Assembly (NCBI RefSeq): GCF_002885955.2
Contig: NZ_POQS01000001.1
Coordinates: 400,608 to 441,269 of the forward strand
Direction: 5' to 3'
Origin: Achromobacter pulmonis
GTDB lineage: Bacteria > Pseudomonadota > Gammaproteobacteria > Burkholderiales > Burkholderiaceae_B
Length of the DNA: 40,662 nucleotides
Part shown: positions 7,374 through 15,514 of the stretch, piece after piece
Numbering within the stretch: the stretch's first letter is position 1
Layout of the letters: the number at the start of each line of letters is the position of its first letter
Made by a program: the position numbers and the translations under genes
The notes under the pieces: model-generated
The model's input: only the letters and a program-made list of their open reading frames with translations
Told to the model about the DNA's origin: nothing
The model's database searches: none

Positions 7374-8567
7374 ATGGACCCTGTCCGCAACCCCTATGCG
7401 CCTGGCGCCGGCAGCCCTCCCCCTGAACTGGCCGGCCGCGACGATGTTCGTGAAAAGGTACGCATTTGCCTGGCGCGGCTGCGCCTGGGCCGGCCCGCCA
7501 AAAGCGTATTGCTGCTCGGCCTGCGGGGCGTCGGGAAAACGGTGCTGCTGGATCAGATGCGTAACGAAGCGGAGGCCTCGGGCGCCCAGACCGTTCGTAT
7601 CGAAGCGCCGGAGCACAAATCCCTGCCTGCCCTTTTGGCGCCTCAGCTTCGCCTGGCGTTGCTGCGGCTGAGCCGGATGGACACGGCCAAGGAGTTCGCG
7701 GTGCGGGGATTGCGCGCATTGGCGGGTTTTGCGGGCAAGCTCAAGGTCGTGTTCGGAGATATCGAGGTGGGCATCGATTACGATGCCGAGCCCGGCCTTG
7801 CCGACAATGGCGATCTGGAGGGCGATCTTTCGGCCCTGCTGGAGCAGGTTGGCCACGCTGCCAGGGCCGCGGACACGGTGGCGGTGCTATTCATCGATGA
7901 ACTCCAGTATGTGGAGTCGGACCAGCTTGCCGCATTGATTTCGGCGCTGCATCGATGCGCCCAGCAGAAGCTGCCGGTCACTGTGGTGGGCGCAGGGCTG
8001 CCGCAATTGCGCGGCCGAATGGGTGAGGCGAAATCCTATGCCGAACGGTTGTTCGATTTTTCGGAGATCGGCGCATTGAGTCAGGAAGACGCCAAGTTGG
8101 CCATCACCGTGCCCGCAAACGAGGAAGGCGTCGTGGTCGAGCCGGCAGCGGTGGATCTGATCGTCGCGCAAACCCAGGGCTACCCTTACTTCCTGCAGGA
8201 GTGGGGAAAATGCGCCTGGGACGTCGCCGATGCGAGCCCGATAACGGCCGACGATGTCGCGACGGCTTCGCGTGAAGCCGTCGCGGCATTGGACGAGAGT
8301 TTCTTTCGGGTTCGCTTCGATCGGCTTACACAGTCGGAAAAGAAGTACCTGCGCGGTATGGCGGAGCTCGGCCCGGGTCCGCACCGCTCGGGCGATATCG
8401 CCCAGCAGCTCGGCCGGACCGTCGCGTCCTTCGGGCCGGTACGCGGCGCCCTGATCGCGAAGGGCATGATCTGGAGTCCTACACATGGCGATACGGCTTT
8501 TACCGTTCCGCTTTTCGATGACTTCATGAAGCGCATCATGCCCGGCGATGCGTGGCGAGCTACGTGA
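7374..8567 (+). CDS. Orphan AAA+ ATPase with C-terminal winged helix
   Basis: A 397-residue cytoplasmic P-loop protein. The N-terminus has a Pro/Gly-rich motif (NPYAPGAGSPPPELAGRD), followed by Walker A GLRGVGKT (residues 49-56), Walker B VLFIDELQ (D175-E176) and a sensor-1-like VVGAGLPQL stretch. The C-terminal 70 residues (LTQSEKKYLRGMAEL, GDIAQQLGRTVASFGPV, ALIAKGMI) read as a winged helix. This layout resembles the archaeal-ATPase/MNS-type STAND relatives that join an ATPase to a DNA-binding module. The start matches the conserved-looking N-terminal motif but has no ribosome site, as a long palindrome abuts it. The gene has no operon partner: arsH lies 140 bp upstream and the convergent DUF2950 gene ends 28 bp downstream. 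Function is unknown; regulation, defence and mobile-element roles are all open. Confidence 0.88.
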   Translation: MDPVRNPYAPGAGSPPPELAGRDDVREKVRICLARLRLGRPAKSVLLLGLRGVGKTVLLDQMRNEAEASGAQTVRIEAPEHKSLPALLAPQLRLALLRLSRMDTAKEFAVRGLRALAGFAGKLKVVFGDIEVGIDYDAEPGLADNGDLEGDLSALLEQVGHAARAADTVAVLFIDELQYVESDQLAALISALHRCAQQKLPVTVVGAGLPQLRGRMGEAKSYAERLFDFSEIGALSQEDAKLAITVPANEEGVVVEPAAVDLIVAQTQGYPYFLQEWGKCAWDVADASPITADDVATASREAVAALDESFFRVRFDRLTQSEKKYLRGMAELGPGPHRSGDIAQQLGRTVASFGPVRGALIAKGMIWSPTHGDTAFTVPLFDDFMKRIMPGDAWRAT

Positions 8568-8595
8568 CGTCCGGCGCCGCCCCGCAACACTCCCC

Positions 8596-9432
8596 CTACT
8601 GCGCCACCGCCTGCCAGCCGCCCTGCGCCGCGGCGGTGCGCTTCAGTTCGCTTTCGGTCACTGCGCGCCCGTAGTCCCGCTCCCGGACCTTGCCGTCAGG
8701 CCCGATGGCGAAACTGTGCAGGCCCGAGCTGCCGTGGCTGGCGGGCCATGCGACGAAGGAGCAGCCCGAGGCGTCCGCGGTCGGCAGGTAGGCGTAGCGA
8801 TAGCCGTGCAAGGCGGCGTCGGCAGGCACGTCCGGGCCCATCACCAGCGCGTCGTCGTCCAGCGGGCTGGCGGCCGAGGCCGAGGCGGCGTCCCAGTACA
8901 GGCCGTCCTGCCGGCCCTGCGTGCTGACGATGCGCTGCGCCGGCTGGCCGTTGCCGGCCGTTTTGCGGTAGCTGTCCTGGGCGGCGCAGAGCCGTCGCAG
9001 GGTGTCGATGGCGGCTTCTTCGTTGCGGGCGATGCGGCGGTGCTGCATTTCCTGCACGCCGGCGCGCAGGTCGAAACGCCAGCCGTTGTTTTGCTTGACC
9101 AGCGGCGCGGGGAACGACCAATCGTGTTCGCCGACCACGAATTCGGCGGTGGCGGGGCTGGTGTCGACGATCTTGTGCTGCCTGGACCAGGCCGCGAGGA
9201 AGGCGTAGATGTCGTCGCGGTCGATGCTGTCGCGCGGGACGAAGCGGCGGAAGTCGCTGCCCAGCACCTGCCTGAGGCCGTCGTCGTCGCCGGTCGCCAC
9301 GGCCTGCACCAGGGCGTCGGCGGCCGCCTGCGGCGTGGCGAAGGCCGCCTGGGCCGCGTGGCCCTGAGTGGCCGCCAGGGCCAGGATGGCCGCCGCTGCG
9401 AGGCGGCCCAGAGTGTGTTGTGCGGTCTTCAT
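8596..9432 (-). CDS. DUF2950 family exported protein
   Basis: A 278-residue protein with a Sec signal peptide (MKTAQHTLGRLAAAAILALA, cleavage near GHAAQA). The mature part matches the DUF2950 pattern: FATPQAAADALVQAVATGD with a following DDxxLRQVLG, then EEAAIDTLRRLCAAQDSYR, DGLYWDA, and GYRYAYLPT with a late SFVAWPA block. Its function is not established. It is probably periplasmic or envelope-associated. Its ATG overlaps the stop of the DUF3300 gene by 4 bp (ATGA, 9429-9432), so the two are translationally coupled and probably act together. The pairing of these two families recurs in proteobacteria. Confidence 0.88.
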   Translation of the reverse strand: MKTAQHTLGRLAAAAILALAATQGHAAQAAFATPQAAADALVQAVATGDDDGLRQVLGSDFRRFVPRDSIDRDDIYAFLAAWSRQHKIVDTSPATAEFVVGEHDWSFPAPLVKQNNGWRFDLRAGVQEMQHRRIARNEEAAIDTLRRLCAAQDSYRKTAGNGQPAQRIVSTQGRQDGLYWDAASASAASPLDDDALVMGPDVPADAALHGYRYAYLPTADASGCSFVAWPASHGSSGLHSFAIGPDGKVRERDYGRAVTESELKRTAAAQGGWQAVAQ

Positions 9433-10688
9433 CGTCTTCCATGCCCCCTTTCGATATGTGCGCCGCCCGAGCGTCCGGCCCGGCCCGAGGAGTGCGCGCC
9501 GGCGCCGGGCCCGGCCCGGCGTGCGGAGTGCGCCGCCGGCCTGTCATTGCCGCGGGCGCTGGCGTGGCGCGTGGGCGCCGGGCGGTCCACGCCGCGCAGC
9601 GCGTTGTCGCGGTTGGCGCTGCGCGAGCGTTCGATGGCCGCGTTGCGCGCGTCGTTGCGTTGCCGCGGCGCGTTGTGCGCGGCGGGCCGCGCGGCTTCGG
9701 GCCGATGCTGCGCGGTCCGCGCCCCTGCCCCGGCCCTTGCGCCGTCGGCCGCGGGCCGGCGGTCGTGCATGACCTGTTGGGCGTGATCGCGGCGCGCCTG
9801 GTCGGCCGACGGGCGGTGCGCGGTGGCGCCGACGCGGCGCTGGGCGTCGTAGCGCTGGCGGGTCGCGGAGTTGCGATAAGGCGTGGCGCCGCGCCGCGCG
9901 GGATCGTGGTTCCAGGTCACGTTGTTGCTGCGCGCGTCCAGCCGGCGGTTGACGTTGATGTGGTTGTAGCGGTTGACGTCGATGTCCACGTCGTTGTGGC
10001 CCCAGTCGAAGCCGCCCCACAGCGAGTCGGTGATGGCGATGCCGGCGCCGAACGCCAGCCCGCTGACCATGGCCGAGGCGAACATGGACCCGGGCGGCGG
10101 CGGGTAGTAGGCCGGCGGGTACGAGGGATAGGGCCAGGTGCCGTAGGTGGTGGCGGGGTTGTAGGACGGCACGTAGACCACGTCGGGAGACGCGGGCTCG
10201 ATGGTCACGACGGTGGCGCCGCCTTCGGTCTGGGTGGAGACCTTCTGCTGCGCGTCGCTGTTGAGCGTGCCGGCGGCCTGGGCCTGGGCCCGCAGGCGCT
10301 GGACCGAGGACATGACGTCCTCGGGTTGGTCCAGGAAGGCGTCGCCGACGTTGCGCACCCAGTCGGGCTGGCGGCCCATCATGTCCAGCACCGAGGGAAA
10401 GGCCGCCAGCGACATGACGCTGGGGTCCCAGGGCTGGTCCTGCACCGCCTTGACGGCGGCGTCGCCGCTCAGGCTGGTGTGCCCGGCCGACCAGGCCGCG
10501 GCCGCCGCGACGTCGTCGGGATAGGTCGACGCCATCAGCAGCTGCGACAGCAGCGCGTCCGGATAGAGCGCCACCGGCGCCAGCATCTGGTCGAGCTGTT
10601 CCTTGCCGAATGACGATTGCGCGTGGGCCGCCGTGCTTGCGCACAGCAGCGCCAATGTGATGAAGAAATGCCGTAATAGCCGTCTCAT
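9429..10688 (-). CDS. DUF3300 family exported protein with Arg/Ala-rich tail
   Basis: A 419-residue protein. The signal peptide is MRRLLRHFFITLALLCASTAAHAQ. The DUF3300 domain covers about residues 30-260: LDQMLAPVALYPDALLSQLLMASTYPDD (about residues 32-59) opens it, then QPWDPSVMSLAAFPSVLDMM and VVYVPSYNPATTYGTWPYP. A glycine-rich stretch (SGLAFGAGIAI) leads to WGHNDVDIDVNRYNHINVN. The last 150 residues are low-complexity, rich in Arg, Ala, His and Pro, and probably disordered and positively charged. The ATG at 10688 has a GGAGAGG ribosome site; a much longer upstream frame runs through another gene and is rejected. It is coupled by a 4-bp overlap to the DUF2950 gene. Biochemical role unknown; an envelope or cell-wall role is a guess from export. 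Confidence 0.88.
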   Translation of the reverse strand: MRRLLRHFFITLALLCASTAAHAQSSFGKEQLDQMLAPVALYPDALLSQLLMASTYPDDVAAAAAWSAGHTSLSGDAAVKAVQDQPWDPSVMSLAAFPSVLDMMGRQPDWVRNVGDAFLDQPEDVMSSVQRLRAQAQAAGTLNSDAQQKVSTQTEGGATVVTIEPASPDVVYVPSYNPATTYGTWPYPSYPPAYYPPPPGSMFASAMVSGLAFGAGIAITDSLWGGFDWGHNDVDIDVNRYNHINVNRRLDARSNNVTWNHDPARRGATPYRNSATRQRYDAQRRVGATAHRPSADQARRDHAQQVMHDRRPAADGARAGAGARTAQHRPEAARPAAHNAPRQRNDARNAAIERSRSANRDNALRGVDRPAPTRHASARGNDRPAAHSARRAGPGAGAHSSGRAGRSGGAHIERGHGRR

Positions 10689-10801
10689 GGACCTCTCCAA
10701 CTGGGACACCCGGGTACCGCCGCAAGCCCCCCTCGGGCGTTGCCGGACCGGGAAATGCTCTGGGCGCGCCAGAGCGCTCAAGGTTTTCGGTGCATGGCCT
10801 C

Positions 10802-11977
10802 CTACAGAAGCGTGAAGAGAAGTTTGGAAAGCGTGCTCTTCAAGGGCCACTGCGTGGCGACCAGCAGCAGCAAGGGCAGCGCCGCGGGCAGCGCGATCCT
10901 GAGCAGAATGGATTTGCTGATCACCGCCGGCCGCATGGCCGCCACGGATTGGTACATGGCCTGCACGTCCGCGACCGGGCCGAGCTCGGGCGCGTCGAGT
11001 ATGGGCTGTTCCGCGATCTGCGCCTTGTGTATCCAGCGGGCGTCGACCAGCCTGCCGTGCTCGCTCAGCAAGGCGCCGTAGTCCAGCAGCGCCTGGCGCT
11101 TGGCGTGCGCCAGCATCGAAGAGAACACCAGCAGCGGCGCCAGTCCGATCAGTATCAGCACCAGCAGCAAGGTGGCGACCTGGGCGTACAGCGTCGGGAC
11201 GGCCACGCCGTGATAGAACACGGTGTGCGCCCACGCGCCGGCGACCACGGCCGACACCGAGAACAGGAACGGCGCATAGACCATGGGCAGCCGGTCCAGG
11301 AAGCCCAGCCCGCCCATGCGGTCGGGATGCATCACCACCAGCTTCAGCGGCAGGCGCGCGATGCGCAGCAGCAGGATGCCGACCAGCGTCAGCCGCCATA
11401 CCCAGGCCAGCAGCAGCACGGAGAACAGCGGCCGCGTCACCAGCAGGAACCACCAGGCGCCGAACGCCATGCGCTCGCCGTCGGCCGGCGTCCAGCGCAG
11501 CTCGTCCGGGTTGGGCGACACCAGGAAGGCGGCCGTCCAGGCGGCGGCCAGCACGCCGATCACGAGCCACGGCGATACCCGCCGCTTGAGCCGGATGACG
11601 TCTTCGACGATGCCGTCGAAACGCGCGGCCAGCGCGTCGTCCACCAGCCCGGAGCGCTTGAATTCGCGCAGGCAGATGAGCAGGTTCTTCTGCGCGACGG
11701 CCTCGGCCAGCACCAGCAGCGGGATGGCGACCAGGCACCGGATGTGGATGCCGAAATGGCCCAGCAGGGATTCGGTGGCCTGCGCGTCGGCCGGTCCGCT
11801 CAGCCAGGATGCGACCACCAGCGGCAGCCACGCCACCAGGGCGTAGATGAGCGCGCGCCGCTTGATGCCGCCGCCGCGGGGCGCAAGGCCGATGCGGCTT
11901 TCCAGGCGCGACAGCGCGTCGCCCTGGACCAGGAGAAACGGCTCGTCGGTCGGCCGCTTGGGGACATCCGCATTCAT
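10802..11977 (-). CDS. Polytopic inner-membrane protein of unknown function
   Basis: A 391-residue protein I do not recognise. GAGG lies 6 nt before the ATG at 11977. Hydrophobic helices are visible near residues 40-60 (ALIYALVAWLPLVVASWL), 78-95, 138-155 (PWLVIGVLAAAWTAAFLV), 172-215 (two segments, FGAWWFLLVTRPLFSVLLL and on), 235-255, 265-285 and 365-385. A conserved-looking soluble stretch, VVMHPDRMGGLGFLDRL, precedes the third pair. There is no catalytic motif I can name. It is followed after 113 bp by the DUF3300/DUF2950 pair on the same strand and is divergent from the antiporter across 134 bp. Co-transcription with the DUF3300 gene is possible but not shown. Confidence 0.82.
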   Translation of the reverse strand: MNADVPKRPTDEPFLLVQGDALSRLESRIGLAPRGGGIKRRALIYALVAWLPLVVASWLSGPADAQATESLLGHFGIHIRCLVAIPLLVLAEAVAQKNLLICLREFKRSGLVDDALAARFDGIVEDVIRLKRRVSPWLVIGVLAAAWTAAFLVSPNPDELRWTPADGERMAFGAWWFLLVTRPLFSVLLLAWVWRLTLVGILLLRIARLPLKLVVMHPDRMGGLGFLDRLPMVYAPFLFSVSAVVAGAWAHTVFYHGVAVPTLYAQVATLLLVLILIGLAPLLVFSSMLAHAKRQALLDYGALLSEHGRLVDARWIHKAQIAEQPILDAPELGPVADVQAMYQSVAAMRPAVISKSILLRIALPAALPLLLLVATQWPLKSTLSKLLFTLL

Positions 11978-12111
11978 GGTGCACCTCGGTCGGGGTTGGT
12001 ATGGCGTTGACGTTCGAGCGCGCTTGACGGTTGGCGCGTTTGGCCGGACACTCGCCGCGTTGCTGGGAAGTTCAATGGGTTTTCCGATCTCACGCTTATT
12101 GGAGAGGCCTC

Positions 12112-13371
12112 ATGTCCTGGACTCAGATCGCGGTCGATTTTTTCGTTCATCTGGCGCCCTTCACGCGTTTCGTCCTGTGGCTGTTGTTCTTCCTGCTGCT
12201 GCCGCTCATCTGCGAGCGCTGCCGCATTCCGGGCGTGCTGGGATTCCTGGTGGTGGGCTTTCTGCTGGGGCCGGCCGGCTTCAATCTGCTGCAGCCCGAG
12301 ATGCCGATCGCCGAACTCGCTTCCGAGCTGGGCGTGGCGCTGCTGCTGTTTTTCATCGGCTACGAAATCGATTTCGCCCTGCTCAAGCGCGCCCGGGTCC
12401 AGGTGCTGGTGTTCGGCGTGCTCACCTTCGGCGGCGCCTTCGCGCTGGGATTCGGCGTGGCGCGGGCCTGCGGCTACGGCGCCAACGCGTCGCTGCTCAT
12501 CGGCTCGCTGATCGCCTCGCACACGCTGCTGGCCTACCCCGTCGTCAAGCAGTTCGGGCTGACCCAGCGCGTCAGCGTCACGGTGGCCTCGGGCGCCACG
12601 GTGATCACCGACGTGGCCGCCATGCTGGTGCTGGCGGTCTGTCTGGTGACCCATGAAAACGGTTTCTCGGTGGCCGCCATCGAACTCCAGCTGCTGCAGA
12701 TCGCCGTGTTCATCCCGCTGGTCGTGGTCGGCGGGCCGTGGATCCTGCGTCACGTGCTGCAGCGCATGCGGCGCGACGAGTCGCGCATCATCGTGTTCTT
12801 CCTGGCGGTCGCGTGCGCGACGCAGATGGCCAAGCTCTTCGGCCTGGACGGCATCGTGGGCGCGTTCCTGGCCGGCATCGCCGTGCGCCAGGCGGTGCCG
12901 CAATCGCGCAACGCCGGCGTGATGAAGCTGATCAGCGACACCTTCCTGATTCCGGCGTTCTTCATGACGACCGGAATGATGCTGCACCCGGTCGACGCCT
13001 TGATGACGTTCGTGAACCAGCCGGTGCTGGCGTTCGGGCTGCTGTTCGCGCTGGTGATCGGCAAGGCCGTGGCCGCGGCCGCGCTGGGGCTGCTGTTCCG
13101 CTATCCGGCCGCCGAAGCAGGCCTGGTGTGGAGCCTGACCCTGCCCCAGGTGGCGGCCACCCTGGCCGCCGCGACGGTGGCCTACCGCACGCTCAATGCG
13201 CAGGGCGAGCCGCTGATCGATACGCCGGTGCTCAACGTGGTGCTGATGCTGGTGGTGCTGACCTCGCTGGTCGCGCCGCTCCTGACGCAGCGCTATGCGC
13301 GCAGGCTGGCCGACAAGGAGCCGCCGCCCGCGGCCATGCCCGCGCCGCCGGTCGAAACCGCGGGCCCCTGA
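12112..13371 (+). CDS. CPA2-family cation:proton antiporter (KefB/Na+-H+ exchanger type)
   Basis: A 419-residue inner-membrane protein with about twelve helices. Typical CPA2 blocks are CERCRIPGVLGFLVVGFLLGPAG (residues 33-55), SELGVALLLFFIGYEIDF, GSLIASHTLLAYPVVK, ATVITDVAAMLVLAV (Thr-Asp of the unwound helix region) and FGLDGIVGAFLAGIAVRQAVP. No TrkA-N or TrkA-C domain follows, so it lacks the cytosolic nucleotide-binding regulator found in full KefB/KefC. GGAGAGG before the ATG at 12112 fixes the start over an in-frame extension. It probably exchanges Na+ or K+ for H+ in pH or osmotic homeostasis. The exact ion is unknown. It is convergent with the M50-HlyD gene. Confidence 0.92.
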   Translation: MSWTQIAVDFFVHLAPFTRFVLWLLFFLLLPLICERCRIPGVLGFLVVGFLLGPAGFNLLQPEMPIAELASELGVALLLFFIGYEIDFALLKRARVQVLVFGVLTFGGAFALGFGVARACGYGANASLLIGSLIASHTLLAYPVVKQFGLTQRVSVTVASGATVITDVAAMLVLAVCLVTHENGFSVAAIELQLLQIAVFIPLVVVGGPWILRHVLQRMRRDESRIIVFFLAVACATQMAKLFGLDGIVGAFLAGIAVRQAVPQSRNAGVMKLISDTFLIPAFFMTTGMMLHPVDALMTFVNQPVLAFGLLFALVIGKAVAAAALGLLFRYPAAEAGLVWSLTLPQVAATLAAATVAYRTLNAQGEPLIDTPVLNVVLMLVVLTSLVAPLLTQRYARRLADKEPPPAAMPAPPVETAGP

Positions 13372-13375
13372 CGCT

Positions 13376-13404
13376 GGCGCGATGGTCGGCATGGGCGTCG
13401 CGCC
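13376..13404. terminator. Bidirectional hairpin between convergent genes
   Basis: GGCGCGA (13376-13382) and TCGCGCC (13398-13404) form a perfect 7-bp stem with a 15-nt loop. It fills the gap between the antiporter stop (13371) and the M50-HlyD stop (13405). No T-run is seen on either side, so intrinsic termination would be inefficient. Confidence 0.4.
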
Positions 13405-15504
13405 TCAGAAGCCGCTTTCGCGGATGGCCAGGCTGGCCAGGTAGCGCCAGCCCGCCAGCAGGCGGCTGCGCGGCGCGCCGGTGAAATAGGCCTTGCCGCG
13501 CTGCTCGCGCAACAGCGCCAAGGGCTGGTCCAGCGACACGCGCACGGCGTAGAGCGCATATTCGGGAATCAGCGCGTCGTGCTTCTGGAACGCGGGAATC
13601 GGGCCGTCGTGCACGGTCGCCAGCATCGGCGCGGGCAGTTGCGCCAGGCGGGCCGGCGCGATGGCGTCGATGCGCCCGCACTGCCGCCCGGGCGTGGACT
13701 CGAAATAGAAGCAGCCGGCGTCGCCGGGCCGCAGCGCATGGATGTCGTCTTCGGCCACGTAGGCCTCGACGATCCAGTCGTCGGGGTTCACCAGGCGTCC
13801 CAGCGCCAGGCGCGGACCGACCCAGGTGCCCGCGCGCACTTCCGGCGCCACGTCCAGCCATACGCCGTCGAACGGCGCGCGCAGGGTCAGCCGGGATTTT
13901 TCGGCGGCCACGGATTCGGCGTTGGCGCGGCTGAGCGCCAGCGATTCGATGGTGGCGGCCTGCTGGTCCAGCCCGCCGGACTGGTCCAGCAGCCCCGCGA
14001 GGCGGGCCGAGCCGCCGCGGATGGCGGCCTGCGCCGCTTCGGCCTGGCTCGCCAGTTCCGGATTGTCCAGGCGCACCAGCACGGCGCCGGCCGCCACCCT
14101 GCCCGGCTCGGCGCGCAGCTCCACGCGCGCGGCCGTCGGCGCATAGGCGGCCCACTGCTGCGCCGGGCGCGCCAGCGCCGGGGCGCGCACCGAGGTCGGC
14201 GCGGGCACGGCAAGCCAGGCCAGCAGCAGCAAGGGGGCCAGCCACAGCAGGCCGAGCCGCCAGCCGCGGGTTTCGCGGCGGCGCTGCGACCAGGTGCGCA
14301 TCTCGCGCCAGCACGGACGCACGATGAAGAAGCCGACCTCGACCAGGAACAGGAACACGCCCAGCGCCTTGAAGAAGAAGTGATAGACCGCCACCGCGAT
14401 CCCGAGATAGACGGTCAGGCGATAGATCCAGGTCACCCAGGCGAACGCGATGAGCCGGCGGCGCAGCGGCGCGGCGAACGGTTCCGGCCACGGTTCGCGC
14501 CAGCCCAGCAGCCCGCGCCGCAGCGCCGTGCGCGCCAGCGCCCCGGCGCGTTCGTGCAGGTTGGGCATGTCCAGCAGGTCCGACAGGATGAAATAACCGT
14601 CGAAACGCATGAACGGGCTGGCGTTCAGCAGCAGCGACAGGACCCAGCTCGTGGTCGCGAGGTAGAAGCAGGCCTGGCGCAGGATGCCGGGCGGCAGCAA
14701 GGCCCAGGCCAGGGTCGCGAGGCCGGCGATGGCCAGCTCGGTGCAGATGCCGGCGGCGGCGATCAACAGGCGCTTGCGCGACGACGCCAGGCGCCACGAT
14801 TCGCTGGTGTCGGTGTACAGCATGGGCCACATCACCAGGAAGGCCACGCCCATGTGCCCGACCCGCACGCCGAAATGCGTGGCCATGAGGGCATGGCCGA
14901 CCTCGTGCAGGGTCTTGGCGGTCAGCAGCGCCAGCGCGAAGCCCAGCGCGCCCTGCCACGACACCGATTCGAACAGCGTGTGCTGGAAAGTATCCCACTG
15001 GCGCAGCGTCAGCGCGATGCCCGCCAGCGACAGCGCGACGATGATCCACGGCGTGGCCGGATGGAACAGAAAGCGCAGGACGCGATACAGTCGGCCCAGC
15101 CTGTAGGTCGGGTGGATCAGCGGGATGCGGAAGAACAGGTAGTTGTGCAGCCACCATTGCGGCCGGCTCCAGGGCCTGCGCGGCTGCGCCTGCGCCATGG
15201 CCTGGCTTTGCGACGGCGCCGGACGCAGCAGGTCGTTGGCGCGCAGGAAGTCGGCGAACTGGCGCAGCTGGCCGGCTTCGGGCCGCAGCGCGGTGCGCTG
15301 GCCGATATCGGCCAGCATGTCCTGCGGCATCATGCGCCAGCGCGACAGGAATTCAAATTCCAGCCAGCCGATGCGGAAATGGCGGTTGCGCACCGGGTCT
15401 TCGATGACCCAGGCCGGGCTGCCGTCCGGATGGGGGCCGGCGGCGAACAGGCGCAGGTCCTCGCGCAGGCGCGGCAGGGGTTCCATGACGGACGACGGCA
15501 TCAT
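13405..15504 (-). CDS. M50 zinc metallopeptidase fused to HlyD-type adaptor
   Basis: A 699-residue inner-membrane protein, last gene of the giant-protein operon. Residues 10-95 form a small soluble domain (PAWVIEDPVRNRHFRIG, then FADFLRANDLL) reminiscent of PqqD-like peptide-binding domains. The M50 core follows: HEVGH at 200-204 (zinc ligands and catalytic Glu) and NASPFMRFDGY near 294-304, whose Asp is the third ligand, set among about eight helices. After a last helix (LGLLWLAPLLLLAWLAV, near 418-434) comes an HlyD-like region with hairpin and barrel (RAEPGRVAAGAVLVRLDNPEL, LRAPFDGVWLDVAPEVRAGT). The start has GAGAGG 6 nt upstream, 10 bp after the previous gene. Such YydH/COG1994-like proteins occur with large surface proteins and RiPP peptides. 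Cleavage or translocation of the giant product is the likely role, but unproven. Confidence 0.9.
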   Translation of the reverse strand: MMPSSVMEPLPRLREDLRLFAAGPHPDGSPAWVIEDPVRNRHFRIGWLEFEFLSRWRMMPQDMLADIGQRTALRPEAGQLRQFADFLRANDLLRPAPSQSQAMAQAQPRRPWSRPQWWLHNYLFFRIPLIHPTYRLGRLYRVLRFLFHPATPWIIVALSLAGIALTLRQWDTFQHTLFESVSWQGALGFALALLTAKTLHEVGHALMATHFGVRVGHMGVAFLVMWPMLYTDTSESWRLASSRKRLLIAAAGICTELAIAGLATLAWALLPPGILRQACFYLATTSWVLSLLLNASPFMRFDGYFILSDLLDMPNLHERAGALARTALRRGLLGWREPWPEPFAAPLRRRLIAFAWVTWIYRLTVYLGIAVAVYHFFFKALGVFLFLVEVGFFIVRPCWREMRTWSQRRRETRGWRLGLLWLAPLLLLAWLAVPAPTSVRAPALARPAQQWAAYAPTAARVELRAEPGRVAAGAVLVRLDNPELASQAEAAQAAIRGGSARLAGLLDQSGGLDQQAATIESLALSRANAESVAAEKSRLTLRAPFDGVWLDVAPEVRAGTWVGPRLALGRLVNPDDWIVEAYVAEDDIHALRPGDAGCFYFESTPGRQCGRIDAIAPARLAQLPAPMLATVHDGPIPAFQKHDALIPEYALYAVRVSLDQPLALLREQRGKAYFTGAPRSRLLAGWRYLASLAIRESGF

Positions 15505-15514
15505 GGGCGGCCTC

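Noticed and set aside
9429..11984. An 851-codon minus-strand frame extending the DUF3300 gene upstream
   Set aside because: The extension is a shadow of the unrecognised membrane protein gene. The ATG at 10688 has a signal peptide and a ribosome site.
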